The notes under the pieces were generated by a model. It had not been told where the DNA came from. It saw only the letters and a program-made list of their open reading frames with translations, and searched no databases. From Polaromonas sp. (GTDB taxonomy: Bacteria; Pseudomonadota; Gammaproteobacteria; Burkholderiales; Burkholderiaceae_C), in NCBI GenBank assembly GCA_021153985.1, contig JAJKJM010000176.1, positions 1 to 63,937 on the forward strand: a DNA stretch of 63,937 nucleotides, read 5' to 3'. The position numbers and the translations under genes were made by a program. Positions 40,311 through 48,993 of the stretch are shown one piece after another (within the stretch, counting starts at the first letter, position 1; the number at the start of each line of letters is the position of its first letter).

Positions 40311-41633
40311 ATGTCACAGTCAGCAGCCCCATCGGGCTCCACCGCCATCCCCAACGGCTCCCACCCGCTCCCCTCTTATCTTCAAGCCGACAACCTCGGC
40401 CCCTGGGGCAACTATCTGCAGCAGGTAGACCGCGTCATCCCTCACTTGGGCAGCCTGGCGCGCTGGGCTGAGACGCTCAAGCGTCCCAAGCGCGTGCTGA
40501 TCGTCGACGTACCCATTCACATGGACGACGGCACCGTCGCCCACTTCGAAGGCTACCGCGTGCAACACAACGTCTCACGCGGCCCCGGCAAGGGCGGCGT
40601 GCGGTTTCACCAGGACGTCACGCTGTCTGAAGTGATGGCCCTGTCGGCCTGGATGTCCGTCAAAAATGCGGCGGTGAACGTGCCTTACGGCGGTGCCAAG
40701 GGCGGCATCCGCGTGGACCCGAAAAAGCTTTCGCGCGGCGAACTCGAGCGCATGACACGCCGCTACACCAGCGAGATCGGCATCATCATCGGCCCCAACA
40801 AAGATATTCCGGCGCCGGACGTCAACACCAACGACCAGATCATGGCCTGGATGATGGACACCTATTCGATGAATACGGGCTCGACCTCGACCGGTGTGGT
40901 CACCGGCAAGCCGGTCGACCTGGGTGGCTCACTGGGCCGGCGCGAAGCCACGGGGCGCGGCGTGTACACCGTGGGCGTGGAAGCGGCCAAGCACATCGGA
41001 CTGGACATCGCGAGCTCGCGCATCGCGGTGCAGGGCTTTGGCAATGTGGGCGGCGTGGCGGGCAAACTGTTTGCCGAAACCGGCGCACGCGTGGTGGCTG
41101 TGCAAGATCACGGCGGCACGATTTATCGAGAAGCGGGCCTGGATGTGCCGGCGCTGCTCAAGCATGTGGAGGCGGTCGGAAGCGTGGCGGGGTTCGCTGA
41201 AGCGGAGGTTATCGCCAATGACAAATTCTGGGACGTGGAGTGCGACATCCTGATCCCGGCCGCACTCGAGAAGCAAACAACGGAGGCCAATGCCGGCCGC
41301 ATCAAGGCACGCATGATCATCGAAGGCGCGAACGGCCCGACCACCCCGGCGGCCGACGACATCCTGCACGATCGCAATGTGCTGGTATTGCCGGACGTGA
41401 TCGCCAACGCCGGCGGCGTGACGGTGAGCTACTTTGAATGGGTGCAGGATTTCTCCAGCTTCTTCTGGGACGAGGAAGAAATCAACAAGCGCCTGGTCAA
41501 GATCATGAAAGATGCCTTTGCAGGTGTCTGGCATGTGGCGCAAGACCAGAAGGTCAGCCTGCGCACCGCCACCTTCATCGTGGCCTGCAAACGCATCCTG
41601 CACACGCGCGAGTTGCGCGGTCTGTACCCCTGA
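40311..41633 (+). CDS. gdhA: Glu/Leu/Phe/Val family glutamate dehydrogenase
   Basis: The 440-residue cytosolic enzyme reversibly deaminates glutamate to 2-oxoglutarate and ammonia. The catalytic region is [13 protein letters not shown], with both catalytic and substrate Lys residues nearby ([10 protein letters not shown]). [17 protein letters not shown] and the dinucleotide-binding fold [17 protein letters not shown] are typical. The Asp after the fold (QDHGG region) and the family length suggest NAD preference, not certain. AAGGAG lies nine bases before the ATG. It shares the TGATG stop/start with the next gene. Confidence 0.92.
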   Translation: MSQSAAPSGSTAIPNGSHPLPSYLQADNLGPWGNYLQQVDRVIPHLGSLARWAETLKRPKRVLIVDVPIHMDDGTVAHFEGYRVQHNVSRGPGKGGVRFHQDVTLSEVMALSAWMSVKNAAVNVPYGGAKGGIRVDPKKLSRGELERMTRRYTSEIGIIIGPNKDIPAPDVNTNDQIMAWMMDTYSMNTGSTSTGVVTGKPVDLGGSLGRREATGRGVYTVGVEAAKHIGLDIASSRIAVQGFGNVGGVAGKLFAETGARVVAVQDHGGTIYREAGLDVPALLKHVEAVGSVAGFAEAEVIANDKFWDVECDILIPAALEKQTTEANAGRIKARMIIEGANGPTTPAADDILHDRNVLVLPDVIANAGGVTVSYFEWVQDFSSFFWDEEEINKRLVKIMKDAFAGVWHVAQDQKVSLRTATFIVACKRILHTRELRGLYP

Positions 41634-42133
41634 TGTCATCGATGGACGAAAGCGCGCCAATCAGCCCGGACGAGCGGCCCGCTATGGCCGCTTTTCGCCG
41701 GGCCGCGGCGGCGCTCTTGCTGGGCGCCGTGGTGGCGGCGCTCGCGGCGCTGCTGGGGCCTTTGCTGGACGCCCCAGCCATTGCGCGCTGGACGATACAA
41801 AGCTATGAAGAAGAGAACCTGCGTGCGGCCTTCGCGCTGATCGGCGTCCGCCATCTACCGATGTTTCTGCTAGCAGTGGCCGCCGGCAATGCGGTTTTCA
41901 GGCTGCTAAAAAACACCTCACTTGCCACGGTGGCCGCGAGCATCGCCCCGTGGCTGCTCTATGTCCTGGTGACCGGCACGATGGAATCGATGGCCGTCGG
42001 AGAAAGCCCGCTCAGCTGGATGAGTTATGAGCCGGCCTACTTCATCTGGCCGCATTTCGTCGCCGTGCCCCTGGGGCTTTATATGGCCAGCCGCATGGTG
42101 CGCCGGCGCCGGGCAATGCCTGCGCACGGCTGA
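41633..42133 (+). CDS. Hypothetical membrane protein coupled to gdhA
   Basis: The 166-residue protein has about four hydrophobic segments: ALLLGAVVAALAALLGPLL, HLPMFLLAVAAGNAVFRLL, TVAASIAPWLLYVLVTG and FIWPHFVAVPLGLYMAS. The tail is Arg-rich. No family recognised. It starts at the ATG overlapping the gdhA stop (TGATG), so it is translationally coupled; a second ATG at 41642 is possible. The coupling suggests it is made together with the dehydrogenase, but a function cannot be inferred. Confidence 0.65.
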   Translation: MSSMDESAPISPDERPAMAAFRRAAAALLLGAVVAALAALLGPLLDAPAIARWTIQSYEEENLRAAFALIGVRHLPMFLLAVAAGNAVFRLLKNTSLATVAASIAPWLLYVLVTGTMESMAVGESPLSWMSYEPAYFIWPHFVAVPLGLYMASRMVRRRRAMPAHG

Positions 42134-42140
42134 CTGCGCC

Positions 42141-42158
42141 GCCGCCGGAGACGGTGGC
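42141..42158 (+). terminator. Hairpin after the gdhA-linked gene
   Basis: GCCGCCG-GAGA-CGGTGGC, seven pairs with one G-T, closed by a GNRA loop and without a clear U run. It lies eight bases after the stop at 42133 and before the DUF1178 remnant. A possible weak stop. Confidence 0.4.
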
Positions 42159-42167
42159 TCATAGCGT

Positions 42168-42416
42168 TTATTGCAGAATTTCCTTGCCCACAGCCGGCAA
42201 GGACAAAGGTATCACCTTGATGCCCTCCTCCATCAACTCTGCGACTTCGCACGCGCTGGTCTGGCGGCCAATACTGCGCGCCTCTTGCTCACCATAGCCA
42301 TAGTGCATCCGGCGCAGCTTGCCGGCAAACCGGGTTCCCACGTCTTCGATGCAGGCCAGCACACGATGCAAGGCCCTCAAGAAGACAGCACGCGCTGAAC
42401 GGTCATGCCCGGCCGA
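42168..42416 (-). pseudogene. Remnant of a second DUF1178 gene (C-terminal half only)
   Basis: The minus-strand reading from RAVFLRALHRVLACIEDVG onward matches, position by position, the C-terminal half of the DUF1178 protein at 47525: EDVGxRFAxxxRRMHYG, EARxIxxQTS, EVAELMEEGI, with about 60 percent identical residues. The N-terminal Cys-rich half is missing, and the open frame continues upstream into unrelated sequence. It is in the same orientation as the intact gene, and the pilus cluster lies between the two. Confidence 0.82.
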
Positions 42417-42677
42417 TGGACGGTCCTTGACGGTGATCACCCTTCCAGATTGGTAACCCATACGTATACCAACGATACCTAGAATTTTCCCTAAGTAATC
42501 AGAACGCCGCACAAGCGTGCACAAGGCGCTTTGACCCCCCTCCAGCCAGATGTCGTTGAAATTCCCAGTTGTCGTACCCACAGATCAATCCGTTTGAACC
42601 TGATCAACCCCCCGGAAATTTATAGATATAGCGCACCTTCTGCCCAGGCCACAACGTCATTGAAGAGATTTGCAGTC
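42417..42677. other. Non-coding stretch before the pilus cluster
   Basis: About 260 bases that are less GC-rich than usual here. No gene seen. It must hold the promoter of the pilV-pilW-pilX cluster; the AT-rich part around 42610-42640 (AAATTTATAGATATAGCGC) is the best place for a -10 region. GAAGAGA lies about ten bases before the pilV start. Confidence 0.45.
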
Positions 42678-43325
42678 ATGAAGAAATCAGGAAGAAATTT
42701 ACTCATGCAGCGCGCCCGCAGCACCCGCGCTGCGCGCGCTCAACGCCAATCCCGAGGTTTTTCACTTCTGGAAGTTCTGATATCAATGGTCATCCTGTCC
42801 TTCGGGCTGCTCGGCATGGTCGGCTTGCAGGCCTCGGCCTTGCAGGTCAATCACCAGGCCAGGATCCAGGCAACGGCAGGAAGCCTTGCGCACGAGCTGG
42901 CCGAAATGATGCGAGGCAACAAGGACGTCGGGCTGCTCGCTGCGACAGACAATCCTTACCTGGGCCAGTACTCTCCATCCGACGCGCTGCCAGTTACGCC
43001 ATCGTATTGCCTGAATGTCGATCCTGCCGCAACGCCCTGCTCCAGCGCCACTGAAATTGCCAACGCACAACTGACCGAATGGCTGACCCGCGTGCGGGCC
43101 GAACTGCCAAACGCCTACGTGAAGATTTGCGTGGACTCCGCACCGTTTGATGCCAATGGAACGCCCCGTTTTAGTTGCGTGAACACAGGCGCTGGTGCGA
43201 CAACCGTTATCAAAATCGGATGGTCACGGCTCTCTACCGACCGCTCAGCAACAGGCGCCAGTGCGATAGAACAAGGCACCGTCCCGTCGCTGACCCTCCC
43301 CGTCACACCAGGCAATTCGACCTAG
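42678..43325 (+). CDS. pilV: Type IV pilus minor pilin PilV
   Basis: The 215-residue type IV pilus assembly protein. A basic leader ends in QRQSRG, then the prepilin cleavage site G-FSLLEVLISMVILSFGLLGMVGLQ with the conserved Glu at position +5. The globular part has four Cys and the C-x-C spacing typical of Burkholderiales PilV. It is processed by PilD and placed at the pilus tip complex with PilW, PilX and PilY1. I start at the ATG at 42678 (MKKSGRN). It ends one base before pilW. Confidence 0.87.
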   Translation: MKKSGRNLLMQRARSTRAARAQRQSRGFSLLEVLISMVILSFGLLGMVGLQASALQVNHQARIQATAGSLAHELAEMMRGNKDVGLLAATDNPYLGQYSPSDALPVTPSYCLNVDPAATPCSSATEIANAQLTEWLTRVRAELPNAYVKICVDSAPFDANGTPRFSCVNTGAGATTVIKIGWSRLSTDRSATGASAIEQGTVPSLTLPVTPGNST

Positions 43326-43326
43326 C

Positions 43327-44352
43327 ATGAGGCAGGATCGCGCGACTCCTCGGCCTTACGCAATGGGCTCATTGCCCCCCTCGAAATCGCAGGGGCAAGC
43401 TGGAGTCACGCTGGTGGAACTGCTGGTCGCCATGGTGATCAGCATCGTCATTGCCCTCGCCGCAGTCTCCTCGCTGATTGTCAGCCGGCGCGGCCTGACC
43501 ACCGTCGATGCGGCCGCACAACTCGGCGACAACGCCCGCTTTGCGAGCACTCTTTTGCTGAGGCTCGGTGCCCAGACCGGATTCCGGGACGTTGAATATG
43601 CGGCAACACCGAGGACGGCCAATACCGCGGGCCTGACCGGCACTGCCGCCCCCAATGTGTCCGGCGTCAACAACGCCGTCCCCTCTTACACCGACCCCTA
43701 CAACGGCTACACGGCGCGGAGCACCGGCTCCGTCGCTTACGGCAGCGACATCCTGATCTTGCGCTACCAGGCAGCCGAGACCTTTCCGGGATCAGGCGTA
43801 TCAGACAAGACCATGATCGACTGTTTGGGCAACCCTTCCACCACGGTACCGGTTGATCGCGACGACCGCATGGTCAGCGTTCTGTATGTCGATATTGTCC
43901 AGGGCGAGCCATCACTCATGTGCAGCACGGGTCCTTCAAATGCACAACCGATCATCTCCGGCGTGGAGAGCTTCCAGGTCTTGTATGGCGTCTCAGGCGT
44001 GACCCCCAATAGCCCGCCAGGGACTGCATTGGCCACCAGCGTCGCGGACCGCTACCTGCGCGCCGATCAAATCGTGGTTCCCGGCGATGCTGCCGGCACC
44101 AACGCCAACTGGAGTCGTGTGCGCAGCCTGCGTATCGGAATGCTGCTGCGAGGGCCGCAAGGCTCGGCACAACAGAACGTGGCGGAAACCTTTTATCCAC
44201 TGGGGCTCGCCAAGGCATCCTCGACAGGCACACCGGGCTCCGCCATGTCCTCTACCAACGACCCAGGCACGATCTTCAACGCGCCTGCCGACGGCCGACT
44301 GCGCCAGTCCGTGACTTTCACGATTCACTTGCGTAACGACCAGGGACTTTGA
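43327..44352 (+). CDS. pilW: Type IV pilus minor pilin PilW
   Basis: The 341-residue protein has a long leader ending in SQGQAG and the prepilin helix VTLVELLVAMVISIVIALAAVSSLI, so it is a type III signal with Glu at +5. The large C-terminal domain (VLYVDIVQGEPSLMCSTG..., ISGVESFQVLYGV, LRIGMLLRGP) matches PilW. It is a priming subunit of the minor pilin complex and sits one base after pilV and one base before pilX, so the three are one operon. Confidence 0.88.
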   Translation: MRQDRATPRPYAMGSLPPSKSQGQAGVTLVELLVAMVISIVIALAAVSSLIVSRRGLTTVDAAAQLGDNARFASTLLLRLGAQTGFRDVEYAATPRTANTAGLTGTAAPNVSGVNNAVPSYTDPYNGYTARSTGSVAYGSDILILRYQAAETFPGSGVSDKTMIDCLGNPSTTVPVDRDDRMVSVLYVDIVQGEPSLMCSTGPSNAQPIISGVESFQVLYGVSGVTPNSPPGTALATSVADRYLRADQIVVPGDAAGTNANWSRVRSLRIGMLLRGPQGSAQQNVAETFYPLGLAKASSTGTPGSAMSSTNDPGTIFNAPADGRLRQSVTFTIHLRNDQGL

Positions 44353-44353
44353 A

Positions 44354-44974
44354 ATGAAGAAAAGAACCTTTCCAATGCAAGGTTTCCTTCGCACGACCCA
44401 TGAACGTGGCGCGTCACTCATCATGGTCCTGATCATCCTGACGGTTGTTTCCATGCTGGGAATCGCGGGCATACAGATTTCAATGATGAGCGAAAGAGGC
44501 GTCCGAAACGACCGGGACCTGCAAATCGCTTGGGAAGCCGCGGAAGCAGCGCTCCTGGATGCGGAGCAAGACATATTCGGTCCCGCCGCATCATCACGGC
44601 GCAGCACATTCACGCCGATCACCGACACGCAAGCATTTATGGACGGGTGTGGTACCGGCGGCAGCAACCGCGGCCTTTGTGCAACGCCGACCGCCGGCCG
44701 CCCTGTCTGGCTGACTGCCAATTTTGATTTCTCGGATTCGTCAAGCCGTGCGCCCTCCACGGCCTACGGCACATTCACCGGTCACACCTTTGCTGCGGGC
44801 TCCCTCGGGATACAGCCAGTCCAGCCCCCTCGTTATGTCATCGAGCCCATCAGAGATCCTGCAGACAGGGATCTCAGCAACCCGTCACCCAAGTTTGTCT
44901 ACCGCGTGACCGCGATGGGTTTTGGCCCCCGCAAAGACATACAGGCGGTTGTGCAAATGATTTACCGCAACTAG
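44354..44974 (+). CDS. pilX: Type IV pilus minor pilin PilX
   Basis: The 206-residue protein. A leader with HERG is followed by ASLIMVLIILTVVSMLGIAGIQISMMSERGVRNDRDLQIAWEAAEAAL, the typical PilX N-terminus, which lacks the usual Glu at +5. The globular part ends with RVTAMGFGPRKDIQAVVQMIYRN. The order pilV-pilW-pilX followed by pilY1 is the standard one. Role: minor pilin needed for pilus priming and display of PilY1. Confidence 0.85.
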   Translation: MKKRTFPMQGFLRTTHERGASLIMVLIILTVVSMLGIAGIQISMMSERGVRNDRDLQIAWEAAEAALLDAEQDIFGPAASSRRSTFTPITDTQAFMDGCGTGGSNRGLCATPTAGRPVWLTANFDFSDSSSRAPSTAYGTFTGHTFAAGSLGIQPVQPPRYVIEPIRDPADRDLSNPSPKFVYRVTAMGFGPRKDIQAVVQMIYRN

Positions 44975-45006
44975 TCAATTAGCCAATTAGTCGTTACGAG
45001 AGCACC

Positions 45007-46641
45007 ATGCAGATCAACCCAAAAGCTTTTATCGCCTATTTCCACACGGCGCTACCGCAAAGATTTCTTGCTGCAGGCTGGCAACGTCCGATACATCACC
45101 GCAAGGGCTGGCCGCTGGCTATCTCTTTCTTTCTGACGGCAGCGCTGCTGGCGCTGGTCGCATCGGGGCAGACCTCTCCACCGAACATTCCCGCGATCAG
45201 ATTGGCAACCGACCCGCTCTTTGCCGCGGTCAATGGGGACAAACCGGCCATCACGCTCGCCTTGTCGGTGGAAGTTCCAACGGTGGGCGCTCAGTATCTC
45301 GCGGCTCCTCACGCCACAACTGACGACACGTATACCAATGCCAAGGAATACCTTGGATACTACGACGCGGAAAGTTGCTACACCTACAACAATACGCCGA
45401 CAGAAACGCCTCTGGCCGGCCAGACAGCCGCAGATTACAAGCGGTTTGATCGCAGCGGCCCCGCCAGCAGCAGAATGTGCAGCAACGCCTTCAGCGGGAA
45501 TTTTCTGAACTGGGCCAGCAGCTCAGCCATCGACATGCTGCGGCTCTCATTGACCGGGGGTGATCGCTCCATCGACACGCCCAACTTGACCATATTGCAG
45601 CGCGCGGTGCTCCCCAACGGGGGGGGCGGGGATTGCATGTGGAACTCGGAGTATTTTCCAGCCAAACAATTGCAAAGAAACGGCGGTGGCAGCAACACAT
45701 ATTGGGGCGCCATTCCTATGGCAATGAGGACCCAGGCGACAGGCAACGATGTCTGGGTTGGCAATACGCTCAATCGCCTTTACTTCGGTACCCAAAAAAT
45801 CGGAAATTGCGAAAACACGAGTGCATACACCCTGGGCACCATAAGCGTGCCCCGCAGTCTCGGGCCCATCACCAATTCTCCAGCCAGTTCGCCGCCCACC
45901 GACAGCATTCCTTGCGCTGCGCAGGGCGGCTCCTGCGATTTTTTAGGAACCATGGAAGTCTGGTATGGAGCTGCGTCGGGCTGGGCAGTTGTGCCAGCTT
46001 CCAACGGGGCTCTATGCTCCGACACCATCCTGGGCGACCCGCGCCCCGGCGTTGCAAAGACCTGCTACTACAGGCCCTACACCGGAAGTTGGGTGCCGCC
46101 CGTCATCAGCACCGTCGTCGCTCTCGGCCCCATCATCCCCAACCAATCCGGCTCCTTGCCCAGCGGCAGCGTTTCTTGTGCGGCGGAGAACGGTACCTGC
46201 AGTTTTACAGGAGTCAAAGAGGTCTGGTATGGAGCTGGTTCGAGCTGGGCAGTGGCGCCTGCTTCCAATGGGACTCTATGCGCCTACACCGTATTTGGAG
46301 ATCCGCTCCCTGGCGTTCCAAAGAACTGTTATTACAGGGACTACTCCGGAACCTGGTCGCCACCGGCGCCAACGAGCGGCGCCATATTGAGTACCGACGG
46401 CTTTTTTTATGGCCGTGTGCAGGTATCCGTCCTACACGTCCGCAGTTCTCAAGGGGAAACGTGCCCAGGCAAAAACGGCACTGGCAGAATTGCTGCAACA
46501 GCAAGAACGCTTCATGACACAGAAGAACTGCTACCTGGCATTCACCACCGATGCCACAGGCGCAGCGGTGGCAACAGCAGCATCGTCCTGCGGCTTTACA
46601 GCGGGGACAGCAGTACCGTTCAAAACATTTTCCGGAGATAA
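45007..46641 (+). pseudogene. pilY1: PilY1 N-terminal fragment, fused to out-of-frame pilE sequence
   Basis: The first 470 residues fit the N-terminal part of the PilY1 tip adhesin/assembly factor: a signal sequence, TTDDTYTNAKEYLGYYD, FSGNFLNWASSSAIDMLRLSLTGGDR, LQRAVLP and DGFFYGRVQV. They include two Cys-rich repeats. After about 46420 the frame reads unrelated sequence to a stop at 46641, while the +1 frame there encodes pilE. Known PilY1 proteins are about twice as long and carry a C-terminal beta-propeller with a calcium site; that part is absent. A stable N-terminal product might still be made. Confidence 0.85.
45901..46356 (+). repeat. Two tandem Cys-rich domain repeats inside the pilY1 fragment
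   Basis: Units 45901-46092 and 46162-46356. Each carries C-A-x-x-G-x-C, EVWYGA, PASNG, LC, GDPxPGV and CYYR, with four Cys. The second has VSCAAENGTCSFTG where the first has IPCAAQGGSCDFLG. They are about 70 percent identical. Similar 'CANEGGTC...FGDPxxGxxKxC' modules are known to me from bacterial secreted glycosidases and adhesins, so this is probably a surface-binding module. Confidence 0.75.
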
Positions 46642-46864
46642 GCTGGCCGGTTCGGCATATCTATTAATGGCCGATGCCTGCCCGACCAGCGGCAGCTCGA
46701 CGCTGTCGACGCAGGAGTGCATCCGGGTTATCGCCAAACCCATAGGCAATGACCCAGCCGTAGGCTCGTTGCGAATGACAAGTACTGGCATGAAGGATTG
46801 CACGGCGCCAGGCAGCAACACTGACGCGCCAGCCATGTCGTCATCAACACTGTGCTGGCCATGA
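46409..46864 (+). pseudogene. pilE: PilE-type pilin fragment lacking its N-terminal helix
   Basis: The frame 46409-46864 encodes YPSYTSAVLKGKRAQAKTALAELLQQQERFMTQKNCYLAF and then a small Cys-containing globular part that ends CWP. This is the middle and end of a PilE/minor-pilin protein. The prepilin leader, cleavage site and the first 25 or so hydrophobic residues are missing and replaced by the PilY1 junction. An ATG at 46409 gives MAVCRYPSYT..., which cannot be assembled into a pilus. The stop overlaps the gspH start. Confidence 0.8.
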
Positions 46865-47442
46865 TCTACATCAGGTCCCAAGCGAGGGGGTTTACTCTCA
46901 TCGAGATGATGATCACGCTGGTGATCGCGGCTGTACTTGCAATGGTGGCAGTGCCCGGCCTAACTGCGTATAAGCGCAACGCAGAACTGACATCAGCCAT
47001 CAACACGCTGCTGTCGGCTGTCAATGCGGCGCGAAGCGAGGCGATGAAGCGTGGAATGAAGGCCATGGTTATACCTGCCGATGGCAGATCCTGGAACAAG
47101 GGCTGGATCGTATTCGTCGATAAGAATGGAGACCAGGCCTATAGCGAGGCCAACGACATAACGATATTGACTCAGGGGCCTTTGGAGAGCTACTTCACCA
47201 TAGCGACCACAGGCAGTGCTTCTCTCTCGGCACCTTACATTTTATTTGATAGCTCGGGCTATTCCAAGCTGACGAATGGCGGCTTCAGTGCGCTGACTTT
47301 AAGCGTACGCCGAAATGACCTGTCCGGTAGCGCCATATACGAACAGACAAGGCGATTGGTGATTGCTAAAACCGGCCGAGCCAGAACATGTAAACCTGCG
47401 GCTGCAAATGATCCAGCCTGTCTGTCGAATGGCACGCAGTAA
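46861..47442 (+). CDS. GspH/FimT-type pseudopilin
   Basis: The 193-residue protein has a short leader RSQARG, then the prepilin site FTLIEMMITLVIAAVLAMVAVPGL with Glu at +5. The C-terminal domain contains NTLLSAVNAARSEAMKRG and KGWIVFVDKNGD, the core of the GspH/FimT family. It is a minor pilin, probably for pilus assembly or DNA uptake. I start at the ATG at 46861, which overlaps the pilE fragment's stop. It is the last gene of the cluster. Confidence 0.87.
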   Translation: MIYIRSQARGFTLIEMMITLVIAAVLAMVAVPGLTAYKRNAELTSAINTLLSAVNAARSEAMKRGMKAMVIPADGRSWNKGWIVFVDKNGDQAYSEANDITILTQGPLESYFTIATTGSASLSAPYILFDSSGYSKLTNGGFSALTLSVRRNDLSGSAIYEQTRRLVIAKTGRARTCKPAAANDPACLSNGTQ

Positions 47443-47524
47443 ATGTATTGAGCCCGTAATTCGAGCAAGGACAAAACCCCGATGTTCGCGTGTTCCTGGC
47501 GCGCTCTTCTACAGCTCGTCGTAT

Positions 47525-48046
47525 TTACTGCAAGGGGCCGTTACCGCCGGGCAATAAGGGTAATGGCATGATTTCGATACCTTCATCCATCAATTCTGCC
47601 GCTTCACGCACGCTAGTCTGCCCACGGATATTTCGCGCTTCAAGCTCTCCATAGTGCATTCGTCGAGCCTCTTCAGCAAAACGGGAACCGACATCCTCAG
47701 TATGGCTTAACACGTGGCGCAAGGCTTTCAGGAATTCAGCTTGTTCCGCATGACCCCGTTCAGTTGACGCCAACATCGCCGCGCGATTTGACATCTTCGT
47801 ACCTTCCTCGGTCGATACAACAAGCTCCGAAGAGGCCGCCTGCTGACTGCCCTGCCCGGATGAATCCTGATTCGTATGGCCACCCAGGTTCAGTCGTGGT
47901 GCGCTGGGAAGTTTTTGAATGCCTTTGTCTGCGCACATGGGGCACTCAATGAGGCCGTGCGAAAGCTGATTGCGAAAATCATCTTCGGATGCAAACCAGC
48001 CTTCAAACGAATGCTGGTGCGCACACTGGAGATTCAGGACCTTCAT
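47525..48046 (-). CDS. DUF1178 family protein
   Basis: The 173-residue protein of unknown function with a small zinc-ribbon-like N-terminus (MKVLNLQCAHQHSFEGWF..., IECPMCADKGIQKLPSAPRL) and a helical C-terminal half (EDVGSRFAEEARRMHYGELEARNIRGQTS, EAAELMDEGIEIMPLP). It is the usual last gene of the nuo-linked cluster in Comamonadaceae. I start at the ATG at 48046. A decayed second copy of its C-terminal half lies at 42168 on the same strand. Confidence 0.85.
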   Translation of the reverse strand: MKVLNLQCAHQHSFEGWFASEDDFRNQLSHGLIECPMCADKGIQKLPSAPRLNLGGHTNQDSSGQGSQQAASSELVVSTEEGTKMSNRAAMLASTERGHAEQAEFLKALRHVLSHTEDVGSRFAEEARRMHYGELEARNIRGQTSVREAAELMDEGIEIMPLPLLPGGNGPLQ

Positions 48047-48068
48047 GGCCGGATTATCCCCCCCGGAA

Positions 48069-48686
48069 CTACGAACCGGTGGGCTGCCAGTCCAAAGCCC
48101 ACGCTCCCGACAACACGTTTTGCAGCCACAGAGCACCAGTCAAGGTTTTCGCATCGGTAACCTCGCCGCCAGCACACCAGGCAAGCAACTGGGCAGGCGT
48201 GGTCGTGAACACGTCAAGGAATTCACCTGCGTCGAGCTTGCGAGGGCCCAGCATCAATCCGCGGGCAAACCAGATGTCGATGAATTCCGTTGAATAGGAA
48301 ATGACTGGATGCAACACGCCGGCCCGTGCCCATTCGCTCGCGGTGTAGCCGGTTTCTTCGAGCAGTTCGCGCTGCGCGCAAGCCAGCGAGTCCTCCCCCG
48401 GGTCAAGCTTGCCGGCTGGGAACTCCACCATGACAGCCTGTACCGGATAACGGTATTGGCGCTCCAGCACAATACGGCCGTCGTCGCACAGGGCAACGAT
48501 CATTACGGCGCCAGGGTGGACAACGTATTCGCGCGTCGCCTGCGTGCCATCGGGCAGAGCAACCGTGTCGCGCATGGCGTGTAAAAAGTTTCCCTTGAGG
48601 ATTTGCATGGAATCAAGCCGGGTCTCCACAAGGTGCGCATCATCGGCCGGCTTGCCGCTTGCATCTGGGTCAGGCGCGGCTTTCAT
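48069..48686 (-). CDS. NUDIX hydrolase (ADP-ribose pyrophosphatase-like)
   Basis: The 205-residue hydrolase that cleaves nucleoside diphosphate derivatives, probably ADP-ribose or ADP-sugars. The Nudix box is visible as GKLDPGEDSLACAQRELLEETGYTA near residue 95, with the essential REL-EE-G residues. QYRYPVQAVMVEFPAGK before it is typical of NudF-like enzymes. The start at 48686 overlaps the end of the DUF2818 gene as ATGA. Its place after nuoN is conserved in related bacteria. Confidence 0.9.
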   Translation of the reverse strand: MKAAPDPDASGKPADDAHLVETRLDSMQILKGNFLHAMRDTVALPDGTQATREYVVHPGAVMIVALCDDGRIVLERQYRYPVQAVMVEFPAGKLDPGEDSLACAQRELLEETGYTASEWARAGVLHPVISYSTEFIDIWFARGLMLGPRKLDAGEFLDVFTTTPAQLLAWCAGGEVTDAKTLTGALWLQNVLSGAWALDWQPTGS

Positions 48687-48985
48687 GGGCGGCGCTTGAA
48701 GAGGTAGCGCCAGGTAAACCCGGGAAAGGCGAAGGTGATAAAGAGCGCGCCGGTGATGGCATAAAACTCCCAGCCCTGTGGTGCGATTTGGCCGGTCCGC
48801 TGTTCCAGGTAAAGGCCCAGCCCGCCAGCCAGAAAATACCAAACTACCATCTCCCCCACGCGGATGGCGAGGTTTTTGGGCTGCTTGAGCGCATAGACCG
48901 CGAACAGGCGGTTGCTGATAAAAGGCAGATTGGCCACCAGCAAGGCCAGCAGTACGACCAGCCAAACCGAAGCTGTTTGGGTCAT
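48683..48985 (-). CDS. DUF2818 family small membrane protein
   Basis: The 100-residue inner-membrane protein with three helices (VWLVVLLALLVANLPFI, VGEMVVWYFLAGGLGLYLE, FYAITGALFITFAFPGFTWRYLF) and a basic tail. It is known only as the gene following nuoN in Burkholderiales and may be an accessory factor of complex I; its function is unproven. It lies nine bases after nuoN and overlaps the NUDIX gene. Confidence 0.85.
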   Translation of the reverse strand: MTQTASVWLVVLLALLVANLPFISNRLFAVYALKQPKNLAIRVGEMVVWYFLAGGLGLYLEQRTGQIAPQGWEFYAITGALFITFAFPGFTWRYLFKRRP

Positions 48986-48993
48986 GAAGGAAT

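Noticed and set aside
42168-42581. Treating the 137-codon frame as an intact gene
   Set aside because: Only the second part matches DUF1178; the first 60 or so codons have no match and the Cys-rich half is missing, so a remnant is the better call.
47225-47250. Element-like TTTGATAGC in gspH
   Set aside because: Only nine bases match; neither the arm nor the 17-nt hairpin is present.
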